Shown here: one piece after another, positions 15,765 to 23,715 of the stretch | Layout: the number at the start of each line of letters is the position of its first letter | Position numbering within the stretch: position 1 is the first letter of the stretch | From: an uncultured Oscillospiraceae bacterium | GTDB taxonomy: Bacteria > Bacillota > Clostridia > Oscillospirales > Ruminococcaceae | Assembly: GCA_905212515.1 (NCBI GenBank) | Contig: CAJMEU010000012.1 | Span: forward strand, 1 to 30,814 | Length of the DNA: 30,814 bases | Direction of reading: 5' to 3' | Translations under genes and position numbers: made by a program | Notes under the pieces: generated by a model | Told to the model about the DNA's origin: nothing | Seen by the model: only the letters and a program-made list of their open reading frames with translations | Database searches by the model: none

Positions 15765-16757
15765 TCAGTCCAGCACGGAAGTGTCAATACCCAGTTCCTC
15801 AGCCACCGCCTCGTTCAGCACGAGCTGAAGCTGGTCGGTGCTCATCACGCTGATGGGCATGGCGGCAGGGTCGGCGCCGCCCACGAGGATCTCGTACGCC
15901 TGTTCGCCGGCGGCGCAGCCGATGCTGTAATAATCCACGCCATAGCTGGCCAGGCCGCCGTTCTCCACCATGCCGCCCTCGCCGCAGATAACGGGCTTGC
16001 CAGCGGGCACAGTGACGCTGCGCACCAATTCCATGTTGGTGGCGACCTGATTGTCGGTGGGCTCGTAGAAAGCGTCCACCTCGCCGGCGGCCTGGGTGAA
16101 CACGGCGCTCATCTCGCTGGATTCGGCGAAGGTGTAGCGCTTTACCTCATAGCCGGCTTCGGTGAGGGCTGCCTCGGCCTCGTCGGCCTGGATCTGGCTG
16201 TTTTCCTCGCCGGAGCAATAGACGATGCCGATCACCTTGGCCTCAGGCGCAAGCTTCTGCAGCAGAGTGATCTGGTTGGTGACAGGATTGTAGTCGGACG
16301 ATCCGGTGACGTTGGCGCCGGGGGCGTCGTCGCTGTCCACCAGGCCGGACGCGGCATAGCCGGTGACGGATGTGCCCACCACGGGAATGGTGGAGGTGGC
16401 CTCCTTGGCGGCTTTCACCGCGGGCGTGGCATTGGCCATGATCAGATCCACGCCGTCGGCCACGAATTTCGTCACGATGGTGGCGCAGTTCACGGCCTCG
16501 CCCTGGGCGTTCTGCTCAGCGAACACCACTTTGCCGCCCAGTTTCTCCGTCAGCGTGTCCTTAAAACCCTGGGTGGCCGCGTCGAGGGCGTCGTGCTCCA
16601 TCAGCTGGCAGATGCCGATGGTATAGCTCTGTTCCCCATCCGCAGGCGCGGACGCGGGCGCCGCCGTGGAAGCGGGCGCGGAAGAACCGCCGCCGGAACA
16701 GGCGGCCAGGCCGCACGCCATCACGGCGGCCAATAACAATGCTGCAACTTTTTTCAT
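15765..16757 (-). CDS. ABC importer substrate-binding lipoprotein, TrpX-like
   Basis: This 330-residue lipoprotein starts with MKKVAALLLAAVMACG and has lipobox LAAC with C20. A Ser/Ala/Pro linker and the ABC_sub_bind fold follow: YTIGICQLMEHDALDAATQGF (from 45), then DLIMANATPAVKAA, IPVVGTSVTGY, KVIGIVYCSGEENS and the ending LQLVLNEAVAEELGID. This is the periplasmic-type receptor of the TrpXYZ class, anchored outside the membrane. TTGGAGG lies 7 nt before the ATG. There is no T-box in the short leader, so tryptophan specificity is not supported by regulation. Confidence 0.9.
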   Translation of the reverse strand: MKKVAALLLAAVMACGLAACSGGGSSAPASTAAPASAPADGEQSYTIGICQLMEHDALDAATQGFKDTLTEKLGGKVVFAEQNAQGEAVNCATIVTKFVADGVDLIMANATPAVKAAKEATSTIPVVGTSVTGYAASGLVDSDDAPGANVTGSSDYNPVTNQITLLQKLAPEAKVIGIVYCSGEENSQIQADEAEAALTEAGYEVKRYTFAESSEMSAVFTQAAGEVDAFYEPTDNQVATNMELVRSVTVPAGKPVICGEGGMVENGGLASYGVDYYSIGCAAGEQAYEILVGGADPAAMPISVMSTDQLQLVLNEAVAEELGIDTSVLD

Positions 16758-16819
16758 GGGTTTTCCTCCAATTCACAATCAATAAAACAATCAGATTCTT
16801 TAATGTTTTATTGCGTTAA

Positions 16820-16848
16820 AGTATATCACAAACCCCATTTTCTGTATA
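16820..16848 (-). promoter_or_regulatory. promoter of the importer-gpsA operon
   Basis: On the minus strand, TATACA (16843-16848), a 17-bp spacer and TATACT (16820-16825) precede a leader of about 55 nt. The -35 box matches consensus at four of six positions. Confidence 0.6.
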
Positions 16849-16889
16849 GTGACGGAGGACACCAAATTCCCCGCCTTTTCGCAAAACAT

Positions 16890-16909
16890 TTTTGTGCTTT
16901 TATACAAAA
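16890..16909. promoter_or_regulatory. inverted repeat in the divergent gap 16758-17008
   Basis: TTTTGT and ACAAAA are separated by 8 bp (GCTTTTAT) in the AT-rich gap between the importer operon and the C39 peptidase gene. It could be an operator. It is two bases too short in its centre to be a Rex site. Apart from the two promoters, I see nothing else firm in this 251-bp gap. Confidence 0.3.
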
Positions 16910-16992
16910 GGTTTCAAATTTATAAAAATACCAGATTTCTGTGAAAAAAATCGGGAAGTTTTTTCATTTTTCTCCCTTTTCCGCCCTTCTAT

Positions 16993-17000
16993 GCTATACT
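16993..17000 (+). promoter_or_regulatory. extended -10 promoter of the C39-like peptidase gene
   Basis: TG-C-TATACT is an extended -10 element without a recognisable -35 box. The predicted start near 17007 falls almost on the first possible ATG (17009), so the message could be nearly leaderless. Confidence 0.45.
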
Positions 17001-17008
17001 GAAAACGA

Positions 17009-17932
17009 ATGAGAACGGGAGAGACCTCCAAGCTCGAACCATCGGGCACGAAACCTTCGGAGATGGCCTATCTGCTGCGGCCGCGGCGCCTGGGGGCGCG
17101 CGGGGCCGGGGTGTTGTGCGCCCTGGCGCTGGTATTGGCAGCGGCCGCCAGCTGGGCTTCCCCGCCGCCCGTGCGGGAGACGCTGGCCAGCGTCTCTTAT
17201 ACCGGCCGCCTGGACCTGCCCGGCGGCCCTCTGCCTGCACGCGTGATGCTGCCTGCAGAGACGCTATACCAGTGGCCGGAACTGCCCAACGGCTGCGAGG
17301 CCACCACCCTGGCCATGCTGCTGCGCGGCTACGGCTTCGCGGCGGACAAGCTGGAACTCGCTTACACCTATATTCCCCGGGAGGATTTCAGTTACGAGGA
17401 GGACGCCGCCTTCGGCCCGGACCCGGAGCAGGCCTATGCCGGCGACCCGGCCGCCTTTGGCTTTTACTGTTTTTCCGGCGCGCTGAAAGAGGGCGCGGAC
17501 GCCTATTTGGAAAGCGTCGGTTCCGCCCTGCGGGCCGTGGACCTGACCGGTTGCAGCGTGCCCGAGCTGCGGGCCGCACTGGCCCAGGGCCATCCCCTGG
17601 CCGTGTGGGCGTCCATTGGCCTGGAGGCGCTGAAAGAGAGCAGTTTCACCTGGGCCCTGGACGACGGTACGCTGTACCGGCCTTATTCCAACCTGCACTG
17701 TATGCTGCTGTACGGTTATGATAAGGATTCTTACTATCTGCTTGATCCCTTATACGGCCCGCAGCAGGTGCCTCGGCTGCTGTTCGAGGTGCGCTGGCAG
17801 GACATGGGCAGCCGCGCCCTGGCGCTGAGCGAAGGCGTGATCGTGGCGCCCTTCCGCATACCGCCGGAGCCCGGCCAGCCCGAAGACCCGGCCGCGCGCC
17901 TGCGCCTGCCCGGCGCCGATACCCCCGTCTGA
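17009..17932 (+). CDS. exported C39-family (papain-like) cysteine peptidase
   Basis: This 307-residue protein has a signal peptide: the basic stretch LLRPRRLGARG precedes a hydrophobic core of about 20 residues ending near SWAS (residue 51). The catalytic triad of the peptidase_C39_2 group is visible: C96 in PELPNGCEATTLAMLL, H230 in SNLHCMLLYGY and D246 in YYLLDPLYG. It should act outside the membrane on peptides or cell-wall-associated proteins; its substrate is unknown. The start is uncertain. The ATG at 17009 lacks a ribosome site and would be nearly leaderless, while the ATG at 17063 (MAYLLRPRR) gives a more normal signal peptide but has CGGAG directly abutting it. Confidence 0.85.
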   Translation: MRTGETSKLEPSGTKPSEMAYLLRPRRLGARGAGVLCALALVLAAAASWASPPPVRETLASVSYTGRLDLPGGPLPARVMLPAETLYQWPELPNGCEATTLAMLLRGYGFAADKLELAYTYIPREDFSYEEDAAFGPDPEQAYAGDPAAFGFYCFSGALKEGADAYLESVGSALRAVDLTGCSVPELRAALAQGHPLAVWASIGLEALKESSFTWALDDGTLYRPYSNLHCMLLYGYDKDSYYLLDPLYGPQQVPRLLFEVRWQDMGSRALALSEGVIVAPFRIPPEPGQPEDPAARLRLPGADTPV

Positions 17933-17936
17933 AACA

Positions 17937-17964
17937 AAAGAGGCATCCGGCCGGATGCCTCTTT
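17937..17964. terminator. terminator after the C39-like peptidase gene
   Basis: A 28-bp perfect palindrome (AAAGAGGCATCC-GGCC-GGATGCCTCTTT) lies 5 bp past the stop, with a short T run. Confidence 0.85.
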
Positions 17965-18059
17965 ATTGATTGCTTTGCAGGAAAGGATCGATCCTGACGG
18001 CTGAGGCGGGTAACGGCTCCTATGGCCGAAAAAATAGCCTTGCGGCTATTTTTTCGGCC
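17965..18059. repeat. conserved hairpin element, copy A
   Basis: In plus orientation it contains TTGCTTTGCA (17970-17979) and, 43 bp from that start, ACGGCTCCTATGGCCGA (18013-18029). A perfect 16-bp hairpin follows (GGCCGAAAAAATAGCC, loop TTGC, 18024-18059). The same blocks at the same spacing occur at 25914-26000. The hairpin overlaps the 3' end of the metallo-beta-lactamase gene and may also stop its transcription, although no U-tract follows. The transcribed strand is not evident. Confidence 0.55.
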
Positions 18060-19078
18060 GCGGGCCGCAGGGCGGAGGGGGCGCCGGGCGCCGGGCGGTC
18101 GGCCGCCACCTGGATGATTTCATCCCCGTCCACATACACCACGATATTGCCCATCTCATCCGTGCGGCACACCTGGGCGCCCACCGCCTTAAAGGTGCGC
18201 AAAGGCGCCGCGTGGGGATGGCCGTAATCGTTTTGATCCCCGCAGCTGACCACCACGAGATCCGGCCGCACTTTTTTGAGGAACGCCTCCCCATTGGAGG
18301 TGGACGAGCCGTGATGCCCGGCGGCGAATACGTCGGCCCGCAGCTTGGCCCGGGCCGCCAGGGCCGCCTGCTCGACCGGTTCCTCTGCGTCGCCGGTAAA
18401 CAGGCAGCGCAGATGCGGCGCGTCAAAGCGCATCACGGGGCAGATGTTGTTGGCATTGTCGCTTTCAATACCGTCCAGCAGTACGGTCAGCGTCCCACGG
18501 CCCAGCAGATAGGTTTCCCCTTGCCGCATGGTGTGCCGAGGCACGCCCTGGGCCTCGGCCTCCGCCAAAAAGCTGTCCAGCGTGGCGCGGTATTCCAGCG
18601 GCGCTTTGTCAAAATCGGGCAGCAGCACCTGTTTGACCGGGAACTGCCGCAGGATATACCGCATCCCGCCCAAATGGTCGGTATGGGTGTGGGTCAGGAT
18701 CAGATAGTCCAGTTCTTCGACCGCTTCCGCGCGCAGATAATCGGCCACTGCGTCCTGTGTCTCCCGCCCGCCCGCGTCCAGCAGGGCAAAATGGCCGTCC
18801 TGTTCCAGCAGGGCCGCATCCGCCTGGCCCACGTCCAAAAAATGGACGCGGGTGGCCGCGCCCTCGGCCTCGGCGGGCACACGCACCGTGCGCCCCACCC
18901 CCAGGCGGGCGTAAAGCTGCTTCCAGGTAGGGGTGGGCCAGCCGCGCCGCTCGCCCACGGTAATGAGCAGGGACGCGGCCAGCAGAAGGGCCGCCAGGCC
19001 GGCGCCCAGACGCTTCAGCGCCCGCGCCGCTTTGCCTTTGAATTTTTGGGCCGCTTGCCTGCGTTTCCACTTCGACAT
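18020..19078 (-). CDS. membrane-anchored metallo-beta-lactamase-fold hydrolase, ComEC C-terminal-like
   Basis: This 352-residue protein has a basic start (MSKWKRRQAAQKFKGK), one membrane helix (about 24-42), and an external MBL domain. The domain opens with VHFLDVGQADAALLEQDG and LLDAGG, contains the metal motif HTHTDH (130-135), and continues with FTGDAEE and AAGHHGSSTSNGEAFL. It ends with SCGDQNDYGHP, all typical of the ComEC/Rec2 nuclease-like domain as a separate protein. DNA or nucleotide hydrolysis outside the membrane is the family expectation. The ATG at 19078 has AAAGGAG 7 nt upstream. The final residues (AARLFFRP) and TAG stop fall in the hairpin element, so its tail may have been altered by that element. 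Confidence 0.88.
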   Translation of the reverse strand: MSKWKRRQAAQKFKGKAARALKRLGAGLAALLLAASLLITVGERRGWPTPTWKQLYARLGVGRTVRVPAEAEGAATRVHFLDVGQADAALLEQDGHFALLDAGGRETQDAVADYLRAEAVEELDYLILTHTHTDHLGGMRYILRQFPVKQVLLPDFDKAPLEYRATLDSFLAEAEAQGVPRHTMRQGETYLLGRGTLTVLLDGIESDNANNICPVMRFDAPHLRCLFTGDAEEPVEQAALAARAKLRADVFAAGHHGSSTSNGEAFLKKVRPDLVVVSCGDQNDYGHPHAAPLRTFKAVGAQVCRTDEMGNIVVYVDGDEIIQVAADRPAPGAPSALRPAAEKIAARLFFRP

Positions 19079-21017
19079 GGGGCTGCTCCTTTGCCTTTCC
19101 GGGGGGGGGGATCTTTGGGCGGCTGGTGCAGGCGGATCTCCTTGTTGCCGCCCGGTCTCGTCGGGGGCGTGGGGCTGGTTGGGGCGCAAGTGGACGTCCT
19201 TTTGCTTTTTTGCCGAGAGGGTCCCGGCGGCGGGGGGCTTGCGGGACCAGCAGGGGGATCAGGTCCTCCCGGTGGGTCATATGCAGGGCCTTGCGCACCC
19301 GCGCCGCGTTCTTGGATTCATAATACTGCAGCAGGGCCCGCTGCATGGCCTTCTCTTCCCTGTCCTTGGCTACGTAGACCGGTTTTAAGGTGTACGGGTC
19401 CAGCCCGGTGTAAAACATACAGGTGGACACAGTGCCCGGCGTGGGGTAAAAATCCTGCACCTGTTCGGGCCGCATCTTGTGCCTGTACAAATATTCCGCC
19501 AGCACCACCGCGTCCTTCAGGGTGCTGCCGGGATGGCTGCTCATCAAATAAGGCACCAGGTACTGCTGTTTGCCCGCCTGTTTGGTCAGGGCATAAAACC
19601 GTTTTTCAAATTTGTTGAACACTTCCACCGGCGGCTTGCCCATATACCGCAGGGTGTTCGGGGCACAGTGCTCAGGCGCCACTTTCAGCTGGCCGCTGAC
19701 ATGATGCTGCACCAGTTCTTTGAAAAACGTCTCGTCCTTGTCTAAAATCAGGTAGTCATAGCGGATGCCGCTGCGGATGAACACCTTCTTCACCCCCGGC
19801 AGCGCCCGCACCCGGCGCAGGATGGAGAGGTAATCGCTGTGGTCCACGATCAGGTTTTTGCAGGGGGTGGGCGCCAGGCAGTGTTTGCCGCCGCCGCACA
19901 CGCCCTCCTTCATCTGCTGGGCGCAGCTGGGCAGGCGGAAGTTGGCCGTGGGGCCGCCCACGTCGTGGATATAGCCCTTAAAACCCGGCTGCTGCGTCAG
20001 CACTTTGGCCTCGGCCACCACGCTGTCGGCGCTGCGGCTGGTGACGCGCCGGCCCTGGTGCATGGTGATGGCGCAAAAGTTGCAGCCGCCGAAGCAGCCC
20101 CGGTTGTGGGCGATGGAAAACTCCACCTCCCGGATGGCGGGCACGCCGCCCAGCGCGTCGTAGGAGGGGTGCACCCGACGGGTGAAGGGCAGCGCGTACA
20201 TCGCGTCCAGCTCCCGGCGCGTCAGGGGCGCGGCGGGAATGTTCTGCACCAGGTAGCGCTCGGTCTGTTTTTGCACCACGGGCCTGGCACTGGCCGGGTC
20301 CTGGTTGTCCATCTGGATGCGGCACGCCCTGGCGTAGGCCGCCTTGTCCTCCTTCACCTTCTGGTAGGACGCGCACTCCACATATGCCGGGGGCAGCTGG
20401 GCAAAATCCGCCAGCCAGCAGGTGCCCGGCACGTCGCGGATGGCGGCCACGTCCTCGCCCGCGGCCAGGCGCTGCGCGATGGCGACCGTCTGATGTTCCC
20501 CCATGCCGAAGCTGATGAGGTCCGCCCCGGAATCCTCGGCCACGCTGGGCAGCACGCTGTCCGTCCAATAGTCATAATGGGCAAAGCGCCGCAGCGACGC
20601 CTCCAGGCCGCCCAGAATGACGGGCAGGTCCGGATACGCCTGTTTTGCCAGGCGGGTGTACACGGTGGCACAGCGGTCCGGCCGTTTGCCGGGCACGCCG
20701 CCCGGCGTGTATTCGTCCCGGGTGCGGCGGATTTTGGCCACCGTGTAATGGGCCACCATGCTGTCTACATTGCCGCCGCCGATGAAAAAGCCATAGCGGG
20801 GGCGGCCGTACTCCTTCATGCTGTCCGGGGTAGTGTAATCCGGCTGGCTGATGATGCCCACCCGATAGCCGGCCGCCTCCAATACGCGGGAGATGATGGC
20901 CGCGCCGAAGCTGGGATGGTCGATATAGGCGTCGCCCGTCACCAGCACAAAATCCACGTCTTGCCAGCCGCGGGCCAGCATGTCCGCCCGGCACAGGGGC
21001 AAAAATTCGTTGTTCAT
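18609..21017 (-). CDS. YgiQ-family (UPF0313) radical SAM protein, 3' end probably frameshifted
   Basis: The first ~590 residues are a full YgiQ: DVDFVLVTGDAYIDHPSFGA near the N-terminus and a radical SAM cluster CFGGCNFC (C308, C312, C315). IHDVGGPTANFRLPSC, VAPEHC and QDFYPTPGTVSTCMFYTG follow, ending near MTHREDLIPLLVP. It binds a 4Fe-4S cluster; the reaction is unknown. After a basic Pro/Arg-rich stretch the gene crosses ten consecutive C (19110-19101) and stays open for about 160 more residues of Gly/Arg-rich sequence that merely reads the downstream gene in the wrong frame, giving 802 residues in all. One extra C (or two fewer) would instead give a stop near 19008 after a basic tail ending KAKRRGR. 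ATG at 21017 has GAAAGGA upstream. Confidence 0.85.
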   Translation of the reverse strand: MNNEFLPLCRADMLARGWQDVDFVLVTGDAYIDHPSFGAAIISRVLEAAGYRVGIISQPDYTTPDSMKEYGRPRYGFFIGGGNVDSMVAHYTVAKIRRTRDEYTPGGVPGKRPDRCATVYTRLAKQAYPDLPVILGGLEASLRRFAHYDYWTDSVLPSVAEDSGADLISFGMGEHQTVAIAQRLAAGEDVAAIRDVPGTCWLADFAQLPPAYVECASYQKVKEDKAAYARACRIQMDNQDPASARPVVQKQTERYLVQNIPAAPLTRRELDAMYALPFTRRVHPSYDALGGVPAIREVEFSIAHNRGCFGGCNFCAITMHQGRRVTSRSADSVVAEAKVLTQQPGFKGYIHDVGGPTANFRLPSCAQQMKEGVCGGGKHCLAPTPCKNLIVDHSDYLSILRRVRALPGVKKVFIRSGIRYDYLILDKDETFFKELVQHHVSGQLKVAPEHCAPNTLRYMGKPPVEVFNKFEKRFYALTKQAGKQQYLVPYLMSSHPGSTLKDAVVLAEYLYRHKMRPEQVQDFYPTPGTVSTCMFYTGLDPYTLKPVYVAKDREEKAMQRALLQYYESKNAARVRKALHMTHREDLIPLLVPQAPRRRDPLGKKAKGRPLAPQPAPRPRRDRAATRRSACTSRPKIPPPGKAKEQPHVEVETQASGPKIQRQSGAGAEASGRRPGGPSAGRVPAHYRGRAARLAHPYLEAALRPPGGGAHGACARRGRGRGHPRPFFGRGPGGCGPAGTGRPFCPAGRGRAGDTGRSGRLSARGSGRRTGLSDPDPHPYRPFGRDAVYPAAVPGQTGAAARF
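19101..19110. repeat. homopolymeric G10:C10 tract
   Basis: Ten consecutive G on the plus strand (C on the coding strand) lie near the end of the conserved part of ygiQ and about 23 bp upstream of the next gene's ATG. Such a tract is prone to slippage, biologically and in sequencing. Confidence 0.9.
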
Positions 21018-21033
21018 GGCAATCCTTTCAGAA

Positions 21034-21060
21034 AAAGGCAGACGGCGCCCGTCTGCCTTT
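21034..21060 (-). terminator. intrinsic terminator after ftsK
   Basis: The 12-bp stem AAAGGCAGACGG/CCGTCTGCCTTT with a 3-nt loop is followed on the minus strand by TTTTTC. It lies in the 51-bp gap between ftsK and ygiQ, so ygiQ relies on read-through or an internal promoter. Confidence 0.85.
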
Positions 21061-21068
21061 CGTTATTT

Positions 21069-23609
21069 TTATGGATTGGGGTCCCGGTCGGATTCCTGCC
21101 GCATGGTCATCTCGATCCACTGGGTGCGGTCGATCAGCACCTGGCGGGGCTTCGAGCCCTCGTAGGGGCCCACGATGTGCTGCTGCTCCATCTCGTCGAT
21201 GATGCGCGCCGCGCGGGCATAGCCCAGCTTGCAGCGGCGCTGCAGCAGGCTGGTGGAGGCCAGCCCCGCGTCGATCACCACCTCCACGGCCGAGCTGAAC
21301 ATGGGGTCGCGGGAATCGTCCTCGTCGCCGCCGGAGGCGCCGCCCTTGTCGGAGGCGGCCCGCTTCTCCATCTCAGCGATCATCTCCTCGTTGTAATCCG
21401 CGGTGGCGTGCTTCTTGATAAAGTCGATGACCGAGCGGATCTCCGCCGAGCGCACGAAGGTGCCCTGTACGCGCACGGGCTTGTTCACGCCCACGGGCAT
21501 GTACAGCATATCGCCGTTGCCCAGCAGCTTTTCGGCGCCGCCGGTGTCCAGGATGGTGCGGGTGTCCACCTGGCTCATCACGGTGAGGCCGATGAGGGAG
21601 GGGATGTTGGCCTTGATCAGGCCGGTGATCACGTCCACCGAGGGGCGCTGGGTCGCCACGATGAGGTGCATACCGGCCGCGCGCGCCTTCTGGGCAATGC
21701 GGCAGATGTAATCCTCCACCTCTTTGCCGGAGACCATCATCAGGTCGGCCAATTCATCGATGACGATGACGATATAGGGCATGGGCTCCAGCGAGGGGTC
21801 CTCCGCGGCCAGGGCGTTGTACTCCTCAATGTTGGGCACGCTGTTCTCGGCCAGCAGGTGGTAGCGCTTCTCCATCTCGGCCACGGCGCTGCCCAGAGCG
21901 CCGGCCGCCTTGCGCGGCTCGGTGACGACGGGCATTAGCAGATGGGGAATGCCGTTGTACTGGGCGAACTCCACCATCTTCGGGTCGATGAGGATCATGC
22001 GCAGCCGCTGGGGCGAACAGCGGTAGAGAAAGCTCATGATGATGGAATTGGTGCACACGGATTTGCCGCTGCCCGTGGTGCCGGCGATCAGCAGATGGGG
22101 CATTTTAGCCAGATCACCGATGACGCTGTTACCGGCAATATCCTTGCCCACGGCAAAGGTGAGGGGCTTTTTGCTGGTGGAAAACTCCTGCGATTCCAAA
22201 AGGCTGCGCAGGGTGACCATGGTGCGGTTTTTGTTGGGGATCTCGATGCCCACGGCCGCCTTGCCGGGGATGGGCGCCTCGATGCGCACGCCGCCGGTGG
22301 CCAGGTTCAGGGCAATATCGTCCGAAAGGCCGGTGATACGGCTGATCTTGACGCCGGCCTGGGGCTGCAGCTCGTACCGGGTGACGGCCGGGCCGCGGCT
22401 GATGTCCTGCAGGCGGGTGCGCACGCCGAAACTCTCCAGCGTTTTAACCAGCAAATCCGCGTTGTGCGTCAGTTCCTCTTCGATGTGCTGTTCGTCCACC
22501 GGCTTGGCCTTCTGGAACAGGCTCAGCGGCGGATAGGCGTAGCCGTCCTCGGGCGCGGTTTCCGCCGGCGCGGGGGCGGGCTGGGGGGGCTTGTCCGCCG
22601 TGCCCACGGCGCGCTTGACAAGGTCGGCCAATTCCATCTGCCGGCTTTGCTGAACGGCGGGCGCGGGGGCCGGCGCCCCTGGCACGGGGGCGTCGGGCAC
22701 AAAGGGCGCGTCGTCCCGGGGCGGCAGCTGCACCTCTGCCTGGGGGCCGGCCTCCAGGCTCTCGTGCCGGCGCGGCGGGAACATACCGAACGTGCCCCCC
22801 GGGCCGATCTCCGGCTTTTCTTCCTCGGGCAATACGGCGGACTTGGCCCGCTCGTCCTCGCCCAAATCGATGTCGATGGCGGCGCGGCGCTTGCCGGCCA
22901 GGGCGGCGTTGTAAGCCGCCCGGTCCAGCCCGGGCGCCTCTTCCCCGGGCGCGGCCAGGCGGCGGGCCTCTTCGGCCTCCCCGGCGGCGGCGCGGCGCTC
23001 GGCCGCGCGCTGGCGGTATTCGTCATGCTTCTGCTTGGCGCCCAAGGCCTTGCCGGAGAGGAAGTAGTAAATGTCCTCCGGCGTGGTGTTGGGGAGGATC
23101 ATCAGCACGATGAGCGCCAGCACGATCAAAATAATGTTGGCGCCCGGCCGGCCGGCCAGGGCCAGAAGGCTCCAGCCGAACAGGGCGCCCAAAGCGCCGC
23201 CGGACAGGGGCCAGGCCGCTGTTGCCGCCGTGTGGTGCAGGGCGATCATGCCGTCCTGGAAGGACAGGCCCGTCATGTCCGTGTGGGAGAACACCAGGAA
23301 CAGCCCGCACAGCAGCGCCATGCCCAGCAGCAGCTTGCCGGCCTCTTTTTTCACCGGCAGGCCGATGGCCACGCGCACGGCCAGATAAGCCAAAGCCGGC
23401 GCCAGCAGATAGGCGCTGACGCCGAACACGCCGAACAGCAGGTTGGCCCGGGCCCACGCCCAGCCGGAAGCGCCCTGCACATAAGTAAGAAAGGCGATCA
23501 GAACCGCCGCGCCGAAGAGGACGATGCTCCACTGGGCCGCCAGTTCCGGCTTGGGCTTTCTGCGCCCCCGGCGCGCGGTGGTTTTTCGTTTGGTCTGTTT
23601 GCTTGCCAT
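21069..23609 (-). CDS. ftsK: FtsK/SpoIIIE-family DNA translocase
   Basis: This 846-residue protein pumps chromosomal DNA through the closing septum. A basic N-terminus precedes four to five membrane helices (about 25-185), and a long Pro/Ala/Glu-rich linker spans about 190-370. The motor core starts near LLVKTLESFG, with Walker A GTTGSGKS (K516) and Walker B in PYIVIVIDELADL, followed by IVATQRPSVDVITGLIKANIP. The C-terminal gamma winged helix (about 775-830) reads STSLLQRRCKLGYARAARIIDEME and would recognise oriented KOPS/SRS sequences. The upstream TepA-like gene recalls the tepA-spoIIIE order in Bacillus. Whether it serves vegetative division or sporulation cannot be told. I chose the ATG at 23609 (MASKQTKRK) because it begins the family-like N-terminus and has GAGGGG upstream. 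Confidence 0.95.
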   Translation of the reverse strand: MASKQTKRKTTARRGRRKPKPELAAQWSIVLFGAAVLIAFLTYVQGASGWAWARANLLFGVFGVSAYLLAPALAYLAVRVAIGLPVKKEAGKLLLGMALLCGLFLVFSHTDMTGLSFQDGMIALHHTAATAAWPLSGGALGALFGWSLLALAGRPGANIILIVLALIVLMILPNTTPEDIYYFLSGKALGAKQKHDEYRQRAAERRAAAGEAEEARRLAAPGEEAPGLDRAAYNAALAGKRRAAIDIDLGEDERAKSAVLPEEEKPEIGPGGTFGMFPPRRHESLEAGPQAEVQLPPRDDAPFVPDAPVPGAPAPAPAVQQSRQMELADLVKRAVGTADKPPQPAPAPAETAPEDGYAYPPLSLFQKAKPVDEQHIEEELTHNADLLVKTLESFGVRTRLQDISRGPAVTRYELQPQAGVKISRITGLSDDIALNLATGGVRIEAPIPGKAAVGIEIPNKNRTMVTLRSLLESQEFSTSKKPLTFAVGKDIAGNSVIGDLAKMPHLLIAGTTGSGKSVCTNSIIMSFLYRCSPQRLRMILIDPKMVEFAQYNGIPHLLMPVVTEPRKAAGALGSAVAEMEKRYHLLAENSVPNIEEYNALAAEDPSLEPMPYIVIVIDELADLMMVSGKEVEDYICRIAQKARAAGMHLIVATQRPSVDVITGLIKANIPSLIGLTVMSQVDTRTILDTGGAEKLLGNGDMLYMPVGVNKPVRVQGTFVRSAEIRSVIDFIKKHATADYNEEMIAEMEKRAASDKGGASGGDEDDSRDPMFSSAVEVVIDAGLASTSLLQRRCKLGYARAARIIDEMEQQHIVGPYEGSKPRQVLIDRTQWIEMTMRQESDRDPNP

Positions 23610-23683
23610 GGTCGTTCGATACCCCTCATTATGTACGGCCGCGCCCAGAGCACGGCCAAAAATAAACAGAAAAATCCGTATAT

Positions 23684-23712
23684 ATTGTACCACCAAACAC
23701 GGCCTTGCACAA
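23684..23712 (-). promoter_or_regulatory. candidate promoter of ftsK
   Basis: On the minus strand, TTGTGC (23707-23712), a 17-bp spacer and TACAAT (23684-23689) lie in the gap after the TepA-like gene. The -35 box is weak, and a leader of about 70 nt follows. Confidence 0.45.
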
Positions 23713-23715
23713 CCT

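Noticed and set aside
16758..16820. T-box or riboswitch before the TrpX-like gene
   Set aside because: The leader is only about 55 nt and lacks the conserved T-box sequence and an antiterminator, so tryptophan control by T-box is not supported.
16890..16909. Rex operator in the gap before the C39-like peptidase gene
   Set aside because: TTGT and ACAA are present, but the spacing is 8 bp instead of the 10 bp required and the inner bases do not match.
19839..21938. A 699-codon open frame on the plus strand
   Set aside because: It lies antisense to ygiQ and ftsK, is His/Gly/Ala-rich without any family motif, and is a by-product of GC-rich codon use on the other strand.
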